From Pseudomonadota bacterium (GTDB lineage Bacteria > Pseudomonadota > Gammaproteobacteria > Acidiferrobacterales > Acidiferrobacteraceae), in assembly GCA_021841585.1 (NCBI GenBank), contig JAKBUS010000001.1:38155-102154 (forward strand): a stretch of DNA of 64,000 bases, written 5' to 3'. Positions 34,955-45,483 of the stretch are shown piece by piece. The translations under genes were made by a program, and so were the position numbers. Under the pieces are notes generated by a model, which was not told the origin of the DNA, ran no database searches, and was given only the letters and a program-made list of their open reading frames with translations. Each line of letters starts with the position of its first letter. The stretch's first letter is position 1.

Positions 34955-35318
34955 TGCGAGACACTCCGAATGTGGTCCAGTGAGCGACGGCCGTGAGCTC
35001 CGTGACGGGCACCGTAAGGGTGGGCGCCACCGCCGGCACCGGCACTTGCGCGATGGTGCAGCTGATATCGATGGTGAACGCAAGACCCGTGTAGGTGGTG
35101 GCCGCTACGGTGCTGGTTGCGCCCGGGGCCGGACAGAGCTGACCGGGCGGGTGGCCGTCGAGCAACGCGAGCGTAGTATTCAGGACATCCTGGCGCTGAC
35201 TGTCGAAGACGTTGTTGTCGACGGCATGGTGCAGACCGAATCCCACACCGATCGCGATCAGGAGGAAGATCACGAGCGAGACCAGGGTCTCGATGAGCGT
35301 AAATCCCCTAGAAGACAT
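34935..35318 (-). CDS. PilV-like minor pilin
   Basis: MSSRGFTLIETLVSLVIFLLIAIGVGFGLHHAV prepilin motif. Confidence 0.75.
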   Translation of the reverse strand: MSSRGFTLIETLVSLVIFLLIAIGVGFGLHHAVDNNVFDSQRQDVLNTTLALLDGHPPGQLCPAPGATSTVAATTYTGLAFTIDISCTIAQVPVPAVAPTLTVPVTELTAVAHWTTFGVSRSVTIAH

Positions 35319-35871
35319 AAGTATCACTCGCCGCGGCCGTGCCCGTGGTGCTCGCCTGGAAGGTCCATTGGCCGTTGACCGCGCCCGGCCAGTAGCAGGC
35401 GCCCTGCGACGCGGGCGCCTGTGTGGAGGGGCCGAGCAGGGGTTGGCCCAGGGGACTGAAGGCCAGACAGGTGAAGGCCGTTTGATCGCTCGCCCCTGGA
35501 TTAATGATGAGATGGACATTGGCCGACACCGCACTCACGCGCACCTGCACGGGACCGGCCGCCGGGTTGGTATTACCGGCACACCCCCCGTGACTCCCGG
35601 TACAGACATAGAGGTACTGGCTGCCGCCTTGGGTGACAAGCTGCAGGGACCAGTTGTGATAGGTGGTCGCGGACACGGGGGGGCTCATCAGGGCATTGGC
35701 CATGGCCACCTGCAGGGCCGTGCGCACACGCGCCTGGGCGACATTGACATTGTCTGTCCCGAGCCATGACATGAGGCCGAGGAAGCCCGCGCCGATCAGG
35801 ATGGCGACGATCGAGAGCACCACCACAAGCTCGACCAGGGTGAGGCCGCGATTTGCGCGAGCCCCGCTCAT
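35308..35871 (-). CDS. FimT/GspH-like minor pilin
   Basis: RGLTLVELVVVLSIVAILIGAGFLGLMSWL prepilin motif; start 35871 or 35898. Confidence 0.75.
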   Translation of the reverse strand: MSGARANRGLTLVELVVVLSIVAILIGAGFLGLMSWLGTDNVNVAQARVRTALQVAMANALMSPPVSATTYHNWSLQLVTQGGSQYLYVCTGSHGGCAGNTNPAAGPVQVRVSAVSANVHLIINPGASDQTAFTCLAFSPLGQPLLGPSTQAPASQGACYWPGAVNGQWTFQASTTGTAAASDTYVF

Positions 35872-35899
35872 GGGACGATCCGGGTACCGACTGCCCATA

Positions 35900-36376
35900 T
35901 CACCACCCCACGACCGTCGTGCCGTTGGGAAGGACCTCGCAACGGTCGTTTAGGCTGTCCAGGTAGAAGACCTCATTGGTGGGCAGCCCCGAGGCCGCGG
36001 TCGGCGTGGCCGACAACGAGTAGCTGGGTCCGGAGGGGGCGGCGACGTTGCACACGCCCGTGTCCGGGTTCTGAATGGCGTAGGTGAACAACGGGTTGGG
36101 GTTGTTGCCGGGGTTCCAACCCGGTATGGCGTTGGCGATGAGGGTCTGGCTGGCCGGATAGGCGTTGTTGTTCTGGTAATAACGCTCCATGAGGGTCGAT
36201 AGCAAGACGAGATTTCCCTCGGCGCGCCCGATCTTGGCGTCCTTGATATAATTCGAATAGATGGGGATGGCGATGGCCGCGATGATGGCGAGAATGGCAA
36301 TTACGACCATGATCTCGACGAGCGTCAGACCACGCTGTCGCGGGAAACGTCTTTCGTGTGGCCGCCGTGCCGCCAT
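35900..36376 (-). CDS. PilE/PilA-like type IV pilin
   Basis: RQRGLTLVEIMVVIAILAIIAAIAIPIYSNYIKDAKIGRA prepilin motif; start ATG 36376. Confidence 0.85.
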   Translation of the reverse strand: MAARRPHERRFPRQRGLTLVEIMVVIAILAIIAAIAIPIYSNYIKDAKIGRAEGNLVLLSTLMERYYQNNNAYPASQTLIANAIPGWNPGNNPNPLFTYAIQNPDTGVCNVAAPSGPSYSLSATPTAASGLPTNEVFYLDSLNDRCEVLPNGTTVVGW

Positions 36377-36621
36377 ATACCATTCGCCCCTTGCCGCGCC
36401 CCAAGATACGCGCCTCCTCCGTCTGGTGCCCATCGGAAGGCCGCGAGACAGCCCGCGACGCGAACGGGCTTGTCTAGTGAGTGATTATAGACGAGACCGC
36501 CAGAGCCATCGGCCATGATCGGATCCGCTGATGAACGGTAGCGTTTGTATGACCGAAAGGCTGAGGTCGTGCGCGGCGGGGTTCGTAGGCAGACGCGAGC
36601 GGAACCCCTATACTGGGGGTC

Positions 36622-37539
36622 GTGGACACCCCTATAGGTTGGCATACCCGGCTTGCGCTCGCGCAGGCCGCGCTCGAGACGATCTTGGTCGGCAAGACCG
36701 AGTCGGTGCGGCTGGCCCTGTGTTGCGCGCTCGCCGGCGGCCACCTGCTGCTGGAAGATGTGCCCGGGGTCGGCAAGACCACGCTGGCCTACGGCCTGCA
36801 GGCGGTCCTGGGGCTGTCCTTCAAGCGCCTGCAATTCACCGCCGACCTGCTGCCGGCCGACGTCATCGGGGTATCGATATTCGATCCCGAAGTACGCGGC
36901 TTTAGTTTTCACAAGGGGCCGATCTTCACGCAACTATTGCTCGCAGACGAGATCAACCGCGCCACCCCCAAGACCCAGAGCGCCTTGCTCGAGGCCCTGG
37001 CCGAGGGGCAGGTCACGGTCGATGGCGTGCCGCACCGGTTGCCGGAGCCGTTTTTCGTGGTCGCCACCCAGAACCCCCATCATCAGATCGGCACCTTCCC
37101 GCTGCCCGAGTCGCAAATGGATCGCTTTCTGATGCGCCTGACCTTGGGCTACCCGGACCGCGCCGCGGAACGGCAGATCCTGACCGGTGGCGATCGCCAA
37201 GCCATGGCCCGCCAACAGGCGCCGCTGCTTGCCGCCACCGATCTCGTGGCCTTGCGCGCACGGGTGCGCGCGGTGCGCTGTTCAGAGGCGCTGCTCGACT
37301 ACATTCAGGACTTGCTCGCGGCGAGCCGCGCGCGGCCCGACTGGGGTGGCGGGTTCTCCCCACGTGCCGGGCTTGCGCTACGCGATGCCGCGCGCGCCTA
37401 TGCGGTCCTGGCGGAACGGGACTATGTGCTGCCCGAGGATGCCCAGGCGGTAGCGGTGGCGGTCCTCGCCCACAGGCTTTCGGCTGGCGACCCCGAGCGC
37501 GAGGTGCGCCAGCTGCTCGAGACCGTGGCCGTGCCATGA
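36622..37539 (+). CDS. MoxR-family AAA+ ATPase
   Basis: LLLEDVPGVGKTTLAYGL, LLADEINRATPKTQSALLEAL, VVATQNPHHQIGTFPLPESQMDRFLM. Confidence 0.94.
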   Translation: MDTPIGWHTRLALAQAALETILVGKTESVRLALCCALAGGHLLLEDVPGVGKTTLAYGLQAVLGLSFKRLQFTADLLPADVIGVSIFDPEVRGFSFHKGPIFTQLLLADEINRATPKTQSALLEALAEGQVTVDGVPHRLPEPFFVVATQNPHHQIGTFPLPESQMDRFLMRLTLGYPDRAAERQILTGGDRQAMARQQAPLLAATDLVALRARVRAVRCSEALLDYIQDLLAASRARPDWGGGFSPRAGLALRDAARAYAVLAERDYVLPEDAQAVAVAVLAHRLSAGDPEREVRQLLETVAVP

Positions 37540-38447
37540 GCCGGCCGGCCCAGACCCTTGGGCGGCGCTCCATCTACCTGCTGCCGACGCGCGAGGGTCT
37601 GTGGTTCGCCGCGACCGTTTTCGTCTTGCTGCTCGCGGCCGTGAACTACGGCAACGGGCTTGCCTATGCGGTCACCTTCCTGCTGGCGGCCTTCGCCACC
37701 CTGTCGTCGGCCCAGGGCCAGCGTAACCTGCTCGGGCTCGTGGTCCATGAAGGCCTGCCGCGTCCGGCATTCGCCGGTTCCGTGGCCGGATTCCGGGTGA
37801 TCCTAACAAACCCGACCGACACCCCGCGGCTCGGGGTCATCATCACTGGACACCCGGGACCCCCGATTACCGTGGATCTCGGCCCCCGCGAGCAGCGCGG
37901 CATCGAGATTCCGTGGCCCACCACGCATCGCGGGGTGGTGCCCGCGCCGCGGGTACGCATCAGCAGCCGTTATCCATTTGGCCTCATGCGCGTGTTCTCG
38001 CGACGGATCGCGCTCGAGGATCCGGCGATCGTCTATCCCCGGCCGGCGCCGTACGCACCCCTGCCTGCGGGGAATGCCAGCGAGGACCCCGATAGCGAGA
38101 CGGCGGCCCATAGCGGGAGCGGGGGTGGCGACTTCGCGGGGCTTGCCGACTACCGGCCCGGGGAGAACCCGCGGCACATCCACTGGCGGGCCATGGCGGC
38201 CGGCAAGGGCGTGTTGATAAAGCGCTTCGCCGGGCTTGCCGAGCGCGAGATCTGGCTTGCCCTGGACACCGGCGGTGACCGCGAGGAGGGCCTTCGGCGC
38301 TTGTGCCGGCAGAGCCTGGATGCCGAAAAGGGCGGCTGGCGCTACGGGCTTGTCCTGGAGCCGCTGTGCATCGCCCCCGGGGCGGGGGCCGCGCATCTCG
38401 AGCGCTGCCTGAAATCCCTGGCGCTGTATGACGACACGCGCCGCTGA
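37536..38447 (+). CDS. DUF58 domain-containing protein
   Basis: GGGDFAGLADYRPGENPRHIHWRAMAAGKGVLIKRFAG. Confidence 0.88.
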   Translation: MSRPAQTLGRRSIYLLPTREGLWFAATVFVLLLAAVNYGNGLAYAVTFLLAAFATLSSAQGQRNLLGLVVHEGLPRPAFAGSVAGFRVILTNPTDTPRLGVIITGHPGPPITVDLGPREQRGIEIPWPTTHRGVVPAPRVRISSRYPFGLMRVFSRRIALEDPAIVYPRPAPYAPLPAGNASEDPDSETAAHSGSGGGDFAGLADYRPGENPRHIHWRAMAAGKGVLIKRFAGLAEREIWLALDTGGDREEGLRRLCRQSLDAEKGGWRYGLVLEPLCIAPGAGAAHLERCLKSLALYDDTRR

Positions 38448-40374
38448 AGCCGCGGTTTTCGCGCCCCCACCGCTCGTTGCCGGGCTGGTGGTGCTTGTTT
38501 GTCTGCCGCTTTTGGCGCACCTGCCATGGTGGACGGTGGTGGCGGCTTTGCTGTTTACCGGCTGGCGCTACGCGCGAGACCGCTATGTCGCGCGGCCACC
38601 GCGATTTCTGCTCTGGCTCTTGGTGGCCGCCGTCACCCTGCTCGTCTACGCGCATTTCCATACCCTGTTCGGCGAGCACCCCGGCTTGAGTTTCTTGATC
38701 ATGCTGCTCGGCCTCAAATGCCTGGAGTCCGACTCGCCGCGTGATGCCGTGGTGTTGGTGCTCCTGAGTTATGTCGCCCTGCTCGGCGACCTTCTGTTTC
38801 AACCCTCCATAGCCATGGGCGCCTTCTCTTTACTGTTTCTGATTGCATCGTTCGTGGCCCTGTCCGCCATTGCGCAGCCACAAGGGCTCGGCATGCGCCA
38901 ACGCTTCCGTCAAAGCACGGTGATCATGCTGCAGGCCATTCCCCTGGCGGCGCTCGCCTATGTCGTGTTCCCGCGCATCGCCGGGGGGCTCTGGCACAGC
39001 GCGCCGCGGCCAGTCGGCCAGACCGGGCTTACGCCCGATCTACGGCCAGGATCCCTGAGCGCGCTGTTGTCCTCGCGCGCGGTGGCCATGCGCGTGATCT
39101 TTCACGGGCCCCGCCCCGCCCGCGACCGGCGCTACTTCCGTGCCTATGTCCTGACCGTGACCAACGGACGGGTCTGGCGGCCCGGGCGGCTGCGCACCAT
39201 CGGCCATACTCGAGGAGGCCCCCTTAGCTCCTATACCGTGCTCTTGAACCCCACCGGCAACCGCGTGCTGCCGGCCCTCGACTGGCCCCTGAAGGTCCCC
39301 AACGGGGACGTCCTGGGCCCCGGGGGGGTGGTGCGAGCCCGCCATGCGGTGCGGCATCTGTTGCGCTATCGGGTGACGAGCGGCGCGCGCCGCTATGGTC
39401 CCCTCACGCCCGGTGGGCGGCGGCGCGACCTGGCGCTGCCCGCCACCCTCGATCCGCGCATCCGGCAGCTAGTGGCGCGCTGGCGCAAGACGGGCTCGGC
39501 GCCGCGCGCCTTGGCGAACGACGCCCTGACCTATTTCGTGAGGCACCACTTCGTCTATACCTTGAACCCCCCGACCATGGGGCGCGACCCGATCCCACGC
39601 TTTCTGTTCCATGTACGCGCCGGCTATTGCGAAGATTATGCGGCGGCGTTCGCCACGCTGATGCGCGCAGCCGGCGTGCCGGCGCGCGTGGTTGTGGGAT
39701 TCTACGGCGGGGAATTCAATCCCGACGGCGGCGATATTATCGTGCGCGACTACGATGCCCATGCCTGGGACGAGATTTGGGTGCGGGGCCGCTGGCTGCG
39801 CGTCGATCCCACCGCTGTCGTGGCGCCGGGGGCGCTCCAGGAGCGATGGCCGGCATTTCGACGATTTTTGGAGCATGGCGCCCTGTTTCATGGCTCGCGA
39901 TCCTGGTGGGGCCGGCTTCATCATCGTCTCGGGTTGTGGCGCGATGCCGCGACCACCGAGTGGGACAACTGGGTGGTGGATTACAGCAGCCGCCGTCAGG
40001 CCGAGCTCCTGCGGCGGCTTGGCTTACGCGATGCCGGCCCGCTGGCCTTGGGTTTGGTAACCCTGATTCTGGCGCTCACCGCGCTCTCGCTGGTGAAGAC
40101 GCTCGGCGGACGGGTGCGTGTTGCGCGCGACCCGGCGCGGCGCGCCTATGAACGCTACTGCCGGCGTCTAGAGCGAGTCGGGCTGGCGCGCGCCGGCGGT
40201 GAAGGCCCCCGGGATTTCAGTGTCCGGGCCCGCGTGGCGCGACCCGACCTGGGCACCGAGATTGCCGCCATCACCCGCTGTTATGTCGCATGCCGTTATG
40301 GCGGGCGAAACGAGGCCTTGGCGGAACTGAGGGCCCGCGTGGCGCGCTTTAGGCCGCGACCCCGGTCGCGCTAG
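38428..40374 (+). CDS. TgpA-like DUF3488/transglutaminase-like membrane protein
   Basis: Multi-TM N-terminus; RAGYCEDYAAAFATLMRAAGVPARVVVGFYGGEFN and DYDAHAWDEIWV transglutaminase motifs. Confidence 0.9.
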   Translation: MTTRAAEAAVFAPPPLVAGLVVLVCLPLLAHLPWWTVVAALLFTGWRYARDRYVARPPRFLLWLLVAAVTLLVYAHFHTLFGEHPGLSFLIMLLGLKCLESDSPRDAVVLVLLSYVALLGDLLFQPSIAMGAFSLLFLIASFVALSAIAQPQGLGMRQRFRQSTVIMLQAIPLAALAYVVFPRIAGGLWHSAPRPVGQTGLTPDLRPGSLSALLSSRAVAMRVIFHGPRPARDRRYFRAYVLTVTNGRVWRPGRLRTIGHTRGGPLSSYTVLLNPTGNRVLPALDWPLKVPNGDVLGPGGVVRARHAVRHLLRYRVTSGARRYGPLTPGGRRRDLALPATLDPRIRQLVARWRKTGSAPRALANDALTYFVRHHFVYTLNPPTMGRDPIPRFLFHVRAGYCEDYAAAFATLMRAAGVPARVVVGFYGGEFNPDGGDIIVRDYDAHAWDEIWVRGRWLRVDPTAVVAPGALQERWPAFRRFLEHGALFHGSRSWWGRLHHRLGLWRDAATTEWDNWVVDYSSRRQAELLRRLGLRDAGPLALGLVTLILALTALSLVKTLGGRVRVARDPARRAYERYCRRLERVGLARAGGEGPRDFSVRARVARPDLGTEIAAITRCYVACRYGGRNEALAELRARVARFRPRPRSR

Positions 40375-41537
40375 GAGGCGCGCGCGGCCCGGCGGTGGGC
40401 CATCACCAGCCAGGCGGTGCCAAGCATGAAGGCGAGCGGCGAGGCCACGAGGATGGCGAGCTTGCCGGCGGCGCGCTCGGGGCCGGGCGGGAACGCCAGG
40501 GCGTTGATAAAGAGCGCCATCGTAAAGCCGATGCCGCTCAGCCATGCGGCGCCCCCGAGGTGGCGGGGGGCCACGCCGCTCGGCAGCTCGCCGAGGCGCA
40601 GATTCGCTGCCAGCCACGATACCCCTCCCACACCGCAGAACTTGCCGAGGAGCAGACCCAAAAGGACCCCGAGCAGGATCCGTCCATGGGCGGTAAGATC
40701 ATGGACGGCGAGCGGCAGGCCGGCATTGGCGAGCGCGAAGAGCGGCAAGACGCCGTAGGTGACATACGGCGCGAGGCGACGCTCCAGGCGGTGCGCGAGC
40801 GGCACATGGTCGGCGGCCGCGTCGGGCCTGAAGGCGGGCAGCGCCACCGCCACCAGGACGCCGGCGAGCGGCGGGTCAATCCCGGCGCCCCACAGGGCGG
40901 CCCATAACGCGCCCCCCAGGACTAGATGGGGCCAGACCCACCGCCGGGGGCGGCGGGCGAGCGCCAGCAAGGCGGCGAATACCGCCAAGGCGCCCACGAG
41001 CGGCAGGGGCTCGATGCCCTGGTTATAGTAGAACGCGATGACCAGAATGGCGCCGACATCATCGACGATGGCGAGCGCCAGGACGAAGATCAGCAGGTTA
41101 CGCGGGACGCGCCGGCCAAGCACCGCGAGCGCGGCCGCGGCAAAGGCGACGTCGGTACTCATCGGGATCCCCCAGCCATGGGCCGCCATTCCGTGCCGGT
41201 TCAAGGCATGGTAGATGAGCGCCGGGAGCAGCATGCCGCCCATCGCCGCGAGCAGCGGGAGGATCATGGCGCGCGGATGACGCAAGGCGCCGTGCGTGAC
41301 TTCGCGCTTGAGCTCCAAGCCTATGACCAAAAAGAACAGCGTCATGAGACCCTTGTCCACCACCGCCTGGAAGGTCAGCGCGAGGTGCGGCGCGAGCGGA
41401 TGGGGCGTGCGCCAAAAGTCACGATAGGCGCTGCCGTAGCGGGAATTGGCGACAATGAGGGCTGCGAGCGCCGACGAAAACAGCAGCAGCGCCCCCATGA
41501 GAGGGCCCTGGCCCCGCACGTCATGAACGGTGGACAC
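40371..41537 (-). CDS. nhaA: Na+/H+ antiporter NhaA
   Basis: MTLFFLVIGLELKREVTHGAL, GWGIPMSTDVAFAAAALAVLG, LALAIVDDVGAILVIAFYY. Confidence 0.95.
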   Translation of the reverse strand: MSTVHDVRGQGPLMGALLLFSSALAALIVANSRYGSAYRDFWRTPHPLAPHLALTFQAVVDKGLMTLFFLVIGLELKREVTHGALRHPRAMILPLLAAMGGMLLPALIYHALNRHGMAAHGWGIPMSTDVAFAAAALAVLGRRVPRNLLIFVLALAIVDDVGAILVIAFYYNQGIEPLPLVGALAVFAALLALARRPRRWVWPHLVLGGALWAALWGAGIDPPLAGVLVAVALPAFRPDAAADHVPLAHRLERRLAPYVTYGVLPLFALANAGLPLAVHDLTAHGRILLGVLLGLLLGKFCGVGGVSWLAANLRLGELPSGVAPRHLGGAAWLSGIGFTMALFINALAFPPGPERAAGKLAILVASPLAFMLGTAWLVMAHRRAARAS

Positions 41538-41640
41538 GGTGGTTCTCCCGGAATGGCGGGGTCTTGCGCGGATCCCGCCCGGCGATTATACGGGAGGCAT
41601 GACGGAGGTTCACGAAAAACCGGCGGCCGGGGCCTTTAAG

Positions 41641-42951
41641 CTACTTGCCGATGCAGAACTCCGAGAAGATGCGGCCGAGGAGGTCTTCGTTGGTGAAGCG
41701 GCCGATGATCTCGCCCACGCCTTCGTGGGCGAGCCGCAATTCCTCGGCGACCAGTTCGGCGCTCCCCTCCCCCTGGTGCACAAGCGCGGCGGCGATGGCG
41801 CGTTCGACCCTCTCGAGGGCCACGACATGACGGCGGCGGGCGGTAAATACACCCTCCGCCTCGCGGTCTTGGGCGGTGGCCAGGAAACGCGCGCGCAGCC
41901 CGGCGCGCAAGGCGGCGATGCCGGCGCCGGATGGCGCGCACACCGCATAGCCCTCGGGGCACGGGCCGCTTGCGCGCCCGCTGATATCGATCTTCGTATA
42001 GATGATGAGGCTCGCCGGCGGCGCCGGTGGTGGTTCTTGCTCACCGTCGTCGACGAGCCAGAGCACGCAGTCGGCTTGCGCCAAAGCGGCCTCGGCGCGC
42101 CGTATGCCTTCGCGTTCCACCGGGTCGTCGGTGGCGCGCAGCCCGGCGCTATCCGTTAGTTCCAGCGTGAGCCCCTCGATCACGACGCGTTCGCGGACCA
42201 GGTCGCGGGTGGTCCCCGGGTAGGGGCTCACGATCGCCGCCTCGTGACCGGCCAAGGCGTTGAACAACGTCGATTTTCCGGCGTTCGGGGGGCCGGCGAT
42301 CGCAACCCGCACCCCTTCTTGCAAGATGCGGCCCTCGCGCCCGCGGCGCGCGGCCTCGGCGATATCCGACGAGAGCGCCGTGAGGCTTGCGGTAAGCGCG
42401 GTGTCCTCGGCGATATCAAGGGCCTCGTCGGGAAAGTCGAGCGCCGCCTCCACATGGCAGCGCAGATCGGCAAGGCGCTCGTCCAAGGCCCGCACGATCG
42501 TGGAAAAGGCCCCCTGCAGGGTCTGAGCGGCGGCGCGCGCCGCGCCCTCGTGGGCGCTTTCTATGAGGTCGGCGACCGCCTCGGCCTGCACGAGATCGAT
42601 CTTGCCGTTGAGAAAGGCGCGCTCGGTGAATTCCCCGGGGCGCGCAGCTCGCGCCCCCAGGGCCACGAGGGCACGTATGAGGCGATCTTGGACCACGGGA
42701 CTGCCGTGGCCCTGTAGCTCAAGGACGTCCTCGCCGGTGAACGACCCGGGGGCCGGGAAGAACAGCGCCACGCCCTGGTCGAGCACCCGCCCCTCTTCAT
42801 CGCGGAACACCGAGAGCGTGGCGACGCGCGCGGGCGGGACCGCCGCGAGGACCGCCAGGGCGAGACGCGGCGCGAGTGGACCGGAGACGCGCACGATGCC
42901 GATACCGCCCATGCCAGGGGGTGTGGCGATCGCGCAGATCGTGTCGATCAA
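41641..42951 (-). CDS. mnmE: tRNA uridine-5-carboxymethylaminomethyl(34) synthesis GTPase MnmE
   Basis: DTICAIATPPGMGGIGIVRVSG, IAGPPNAGKSTLFNAL, C-terminal FCIGK. Confidence 0.96.
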   Translation of the reverse strand: MIDTICAIATPPGMGGIGIVRVSGPLAPRLALAVLAAVPPARVATLSVFRDEEGRVLDQGVALFFPAPGSFTGEDVLELQGHGSPVVQDRLIRALVALGARAARPGEFTERAFLNGKIDLVQAEAVADLIESAHEGAARAAAQTLQGAFSTIVRALDERLADLRCHVEAALDFPDEALDIAEDTALTASLTALSSDIAEAARRGREGRILQEGVRVAIAGPPNAGKSTLFNALAGHEAAIVSPYPGTTRDLVRERVVIEGLTLELTDSAGLRATDDPVEREGIRRAEAALAQADCVLWLVDDGEQEPPPAPPASLIIYTKIDISGRASGPCPEGYAVCAPSGAGIAALRAGLRARFLATAQDREAEGVFTARRRHVVALERVERAIAAALVHQGEGSAELVAEELRLAHEGVGEIIGRFTNEDLLGRIFSEFCIGK

Positions 42952-42961
42952 CCGGCGCCCT

Positions 42962-44590
42962 TCAGCCCTTGTCCACGCGGCGCATCACCCACTGCTGCTG
43001 GAGGATGGACAAGACATTATTCGTGACCCAGTACAGCACCAGGCCCGCCGGGAAGAACAGGAAGAACGCGGTGAATACCACCGGCATCACCATCATCACC
43101 TTGCGCTGCGTGGGATCCATCATGGCCGGGTTCAACATCTGTTGAACGAGCATGGAGATCCCCATGAGGATGGGCAGCACGAAGTAGGGGTCGGGCGCCG
43201 CGAGATTATGAATCCACAGCATGAAGGGGGCGTCACGCAGCGCCACGCTGTCGAGCAAGACCCAGTAGAGGGCGATAAAGACCGGGATCTGGACGATCAT
43301 CGGCAGACAGCCGCCCAGCGGATTCATTTTCTCGGTCTTGTAGAGCTCCATCATGGCCTGCTGGAGCGCGGTCTTGTCGGAGCCGTGTCGCTCCTTCAAG
43401 GCGGCCATGCGCGGCTGGAGTTTGCGCATCTTGGCCATCGACTTGAAGCTAGCCGCCGACAGCGGAAAGAAGATCAACTTGATAAGGACCGTGAGCAGGA
43501 TGATGGATACGCCCCAGTTGCCGACCACGCGCTCGATGTGCGCAAGCACCCAGTAGAGGGGTTGGGCGAGCACGGTGAGCCAACCGTAATCGACGGTGAG
43601 GTTGAGGCCTGGGGCAACCTTACTCAACACGGATGGCTTTTTGGGACCGAGAAAGAGGCGGGTCTTCAACACCACGGTGTGGCCAGGGGCCACCACCACC
43701 GGCCGGGCGGTCTTGTAGCCGATGATGTAGCGGGGACCCGCGAGCACCGAACTATAGAAAATGGCCGGCTGCGCCGGGGCGGGGATCGCCGCCCCGAGGA
43801 AGTAGTGTTGCGAAACCGCCACCCACCCGCCGCTCGCGGTGAGGTGCAGCGGGTGTTTGACCATGCGCGGAAATGGCAGCTTATGGTATTTGTGGGCGGG
43901 GCTATAGAAGGCCGCGCCGACATAAATGGGGGCGGAGTGCAGGAAGTGCGACGGCGGCGCCGGGCTGTGGACGAACTGGTTGTAGAGATAGACCATCAGC
44001 GGCTTGTGGCCGGTATTGGAAACGGCATAGCGCACCGGTACGGTATAGCTCGAGGGCGCGAAGGTATAGGTCTTCACGACCCGGACGGCGCCCTTGTGCC
44101 AGCGGAATCGGACACGCACGGGCTTGGTATCGGCGGTGATGCGGGAACCGGCGTGGCGGGTAGCATATACGGTGGTATGGTTCGGCAACGGCACGCGCCC
44201 GAGCAGGCCGTTCTCGTTGATAAACACCCGGCGCCCGCTCGGTTTGAGCAGGGCATAGGGGCGTCTCGCGTGACTTTTGTCGGCGAAATAGCCGTGCAAG
44301 ACCAGGCGGGAAATATCGGCACCCTGGGTGTCGAGGGTAGCGGTCAGGACCCGGGTCTTCACCACCAGCGAGGCGGCGTGAGTCGTCACGGGGGCTATGG
44401 CGTGTGTAGGCGCGGGGGGCGCAACGGCCGCGGGGGCGCTCGGGGGGACGGCCTGACCTGGGGCCGCGGGCAGGGCGCTCGTGGTAGCCACCGGATGGGT
44501 CACCGGGGTGTGCCAGTGTTGCCAGTCGGTCCATAGGAAAAACAGGATGACGGCTAGCAGGATGTAGAGTACCGGACGATAGCTATTCAT
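42962..44590 (-). CDS. yidC: membrane protein insertase YidC
   Basis: MNSYRPVLYILLAVILFFLWTDW; KMRKLQPRMAALKERHGSDKTALQQAMMELYKTEKMNPLGGCLPMIVQIPVFIALYWVL. Confidence 0.95.
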   Translation of the reverse strand: MNSYRPVLYILLAVILFFLWTDWQHWHTPVTHPVATTSALPAAPGQAVPPSAPAAVAPPAPTHAIAPVTTHAASLVVKTRVLTATLDTQGADISRLVLHGYFADKSHARRPYALLKPSGRRVFINENGLLGRVPLPNHTTVYATRHAGSRITADTKPVRVRFRWHKGAVRVVKTYTFAPSSYTVPVRYAVSNTGHKPLMVYLYNQFVHSPAPPSHFLHSAPIYVGAAFYSPAHKYHKLPFPRMVKHPLHLTASGGWVAVSQHYFLGAAIPAPAQPAIFYSSVLAGPRYIIGYKTARPVVVAPGHTVVLKTRLFLGPKKPSVLSKVAPGLNLTVDYGWLTVLAQPLYWVLAHIERVVGNWGVSIILLTVLIKLIFFPLSAASFKSMAKMRKLQPRMAALKERHGSDKTALQQAMMELYKTEKMNPLGGCLPMIVQIPVFIALYWVLLDSVALRDAPFMLWIHNLAAPDPYFVLPILMGISMLVQQMLNPAMMDPTQRKVMMVMPVVFTAFFLFFPAGLVLYWVTNNVLSILQQQWVMRRVDKG

Positions 44591-44610
44591 GATCGGGGTT
44601 TCAAACAACC

Positions 44611-44823
44611 TCAGCGAGGAACGGGGTCATGCCCGCCGGCGTGCCACGGATGGCAGCGGGCGATGCGTTTCACGGCAAGCCAGAGGCCGCGCAGCGGCCC
44701 GTGGCGATCTATAGCCTCAATGGCATAGGCCGAGCAGGTCGGTTGATACCGGCAATGCGCGCCGAGCCATGGGCTTATGAAATATTGATAGCCGCGAATC
44801 ACTTGTATCAGGGTTTTGCGCAT
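44611..44823 (-). CDS. yidD: membrane protein insertion efficiency factor YidD
   Basis: [35 protein letters not shown]. Confidence 0.93.
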   Translation of the reverse strand: MRKTLIQVIRGYQYFISPWLGAHCRYQPTCSAYAIEAIDRHGPLRGLWLAVKRIARCHPWHAGGHDPVPR

Positions 44824-45173
44824 AAACGACAGATCTTCTGCGACAGGGACCCCAAGGCCTCGGTGAAGGCCTTGGGGTCCGCGCGGACCGCGTCGGGATA
44901 GGCGACGACCACAAAATCCAGGGGATGCAGGCGGGCCTGTTCACGGCGGAAGTATTCCCGAATCCGTCGCTTGATCTTATTCCTTACAACGGCCTTGCGC
45001 GAGACCTTGCGGGATACGGCGAGGCCTAAACGGGGATGCTCAAGGCCGCTTGCCAGGGCCAGGATCCCCATGAAGGGGTGGCGGACCTTTTTGCCGGTCT
45101 TGAATATCTCCTGATAACGCTCGGGATCCGTCAGGCGCGCATACCGCGGGAAAGCTTGGGCGCCCCGAGTCAC
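44808..45173 (-). CDS. rnpA: ribonuclease P protein component
   Basis: [29 protein letters not shown]. Confidence 0.93.
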   Translation of the reverse strand: MTRGAQAFPRYARLTDPERYQEIFKTGKKVRHPFMGILALASGLEHPRLGLAVSRKVSRKAVVRNKIKRRIREYFRREQARLHPLDFVVVAYPDAVRADPKAFTEALGSLSQKICRLCAKP

Positions 45174-45179
45174 CGCACG

Positions 45180-45314
45180 TCAGGCGCTGAGACGCGAGCG
45201 GCCCTTGGCGCGCCGCGCGTTGATGACAGCGCGCCCGCCGGGCGTGCTCATGCGCGCGCGGAAACCGTGAGTGCGTTTACGCTTTAGGACGCTGGGCTGG
45301 AATGTTCTTTTCAT
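45180..45314 (-). CDS. rpmH: 50S ribosomal protein L34
   Basis: Not in ORF track; minus strand encodes [44 protein letters not shown]. Confidence 0.97.
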   Translation of the reverse strand: MKRTFQPSVLKRKRTHGFRARMSTPGGRAVINARRAKGRSRLSA

Positions 45315-45418
45315 GGCAAACCCTTATAAAGTCAATGAGTCTCAAAAGGCCGGAACACTACGAGGTCCGCACGCATTTGTCAACGGCAGGCCCGGCGGGG
45401 GAAAGAGTTTTGATATCT

Positions 45419-45427
45419 TGTGGATAA
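45419..45427 (-). promoter_or_regulatory. DnaA box upstream of dnaA
   Basis: TGTGGATAA (reverse of TTATCCACA). Confidence 0.7.
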
Positions 45428-45483
45428 CTTGGGCCGGCCCTAGACTATCCGCCCTGCCCCCTTCTCTATCAGGTTGTGATGCC

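Noticed and set aside
42563-44536. 657-aa plus-strand ORF antisense to mnmE/yidC
   Set aside because: Crosses two conserved genes; no domain signature
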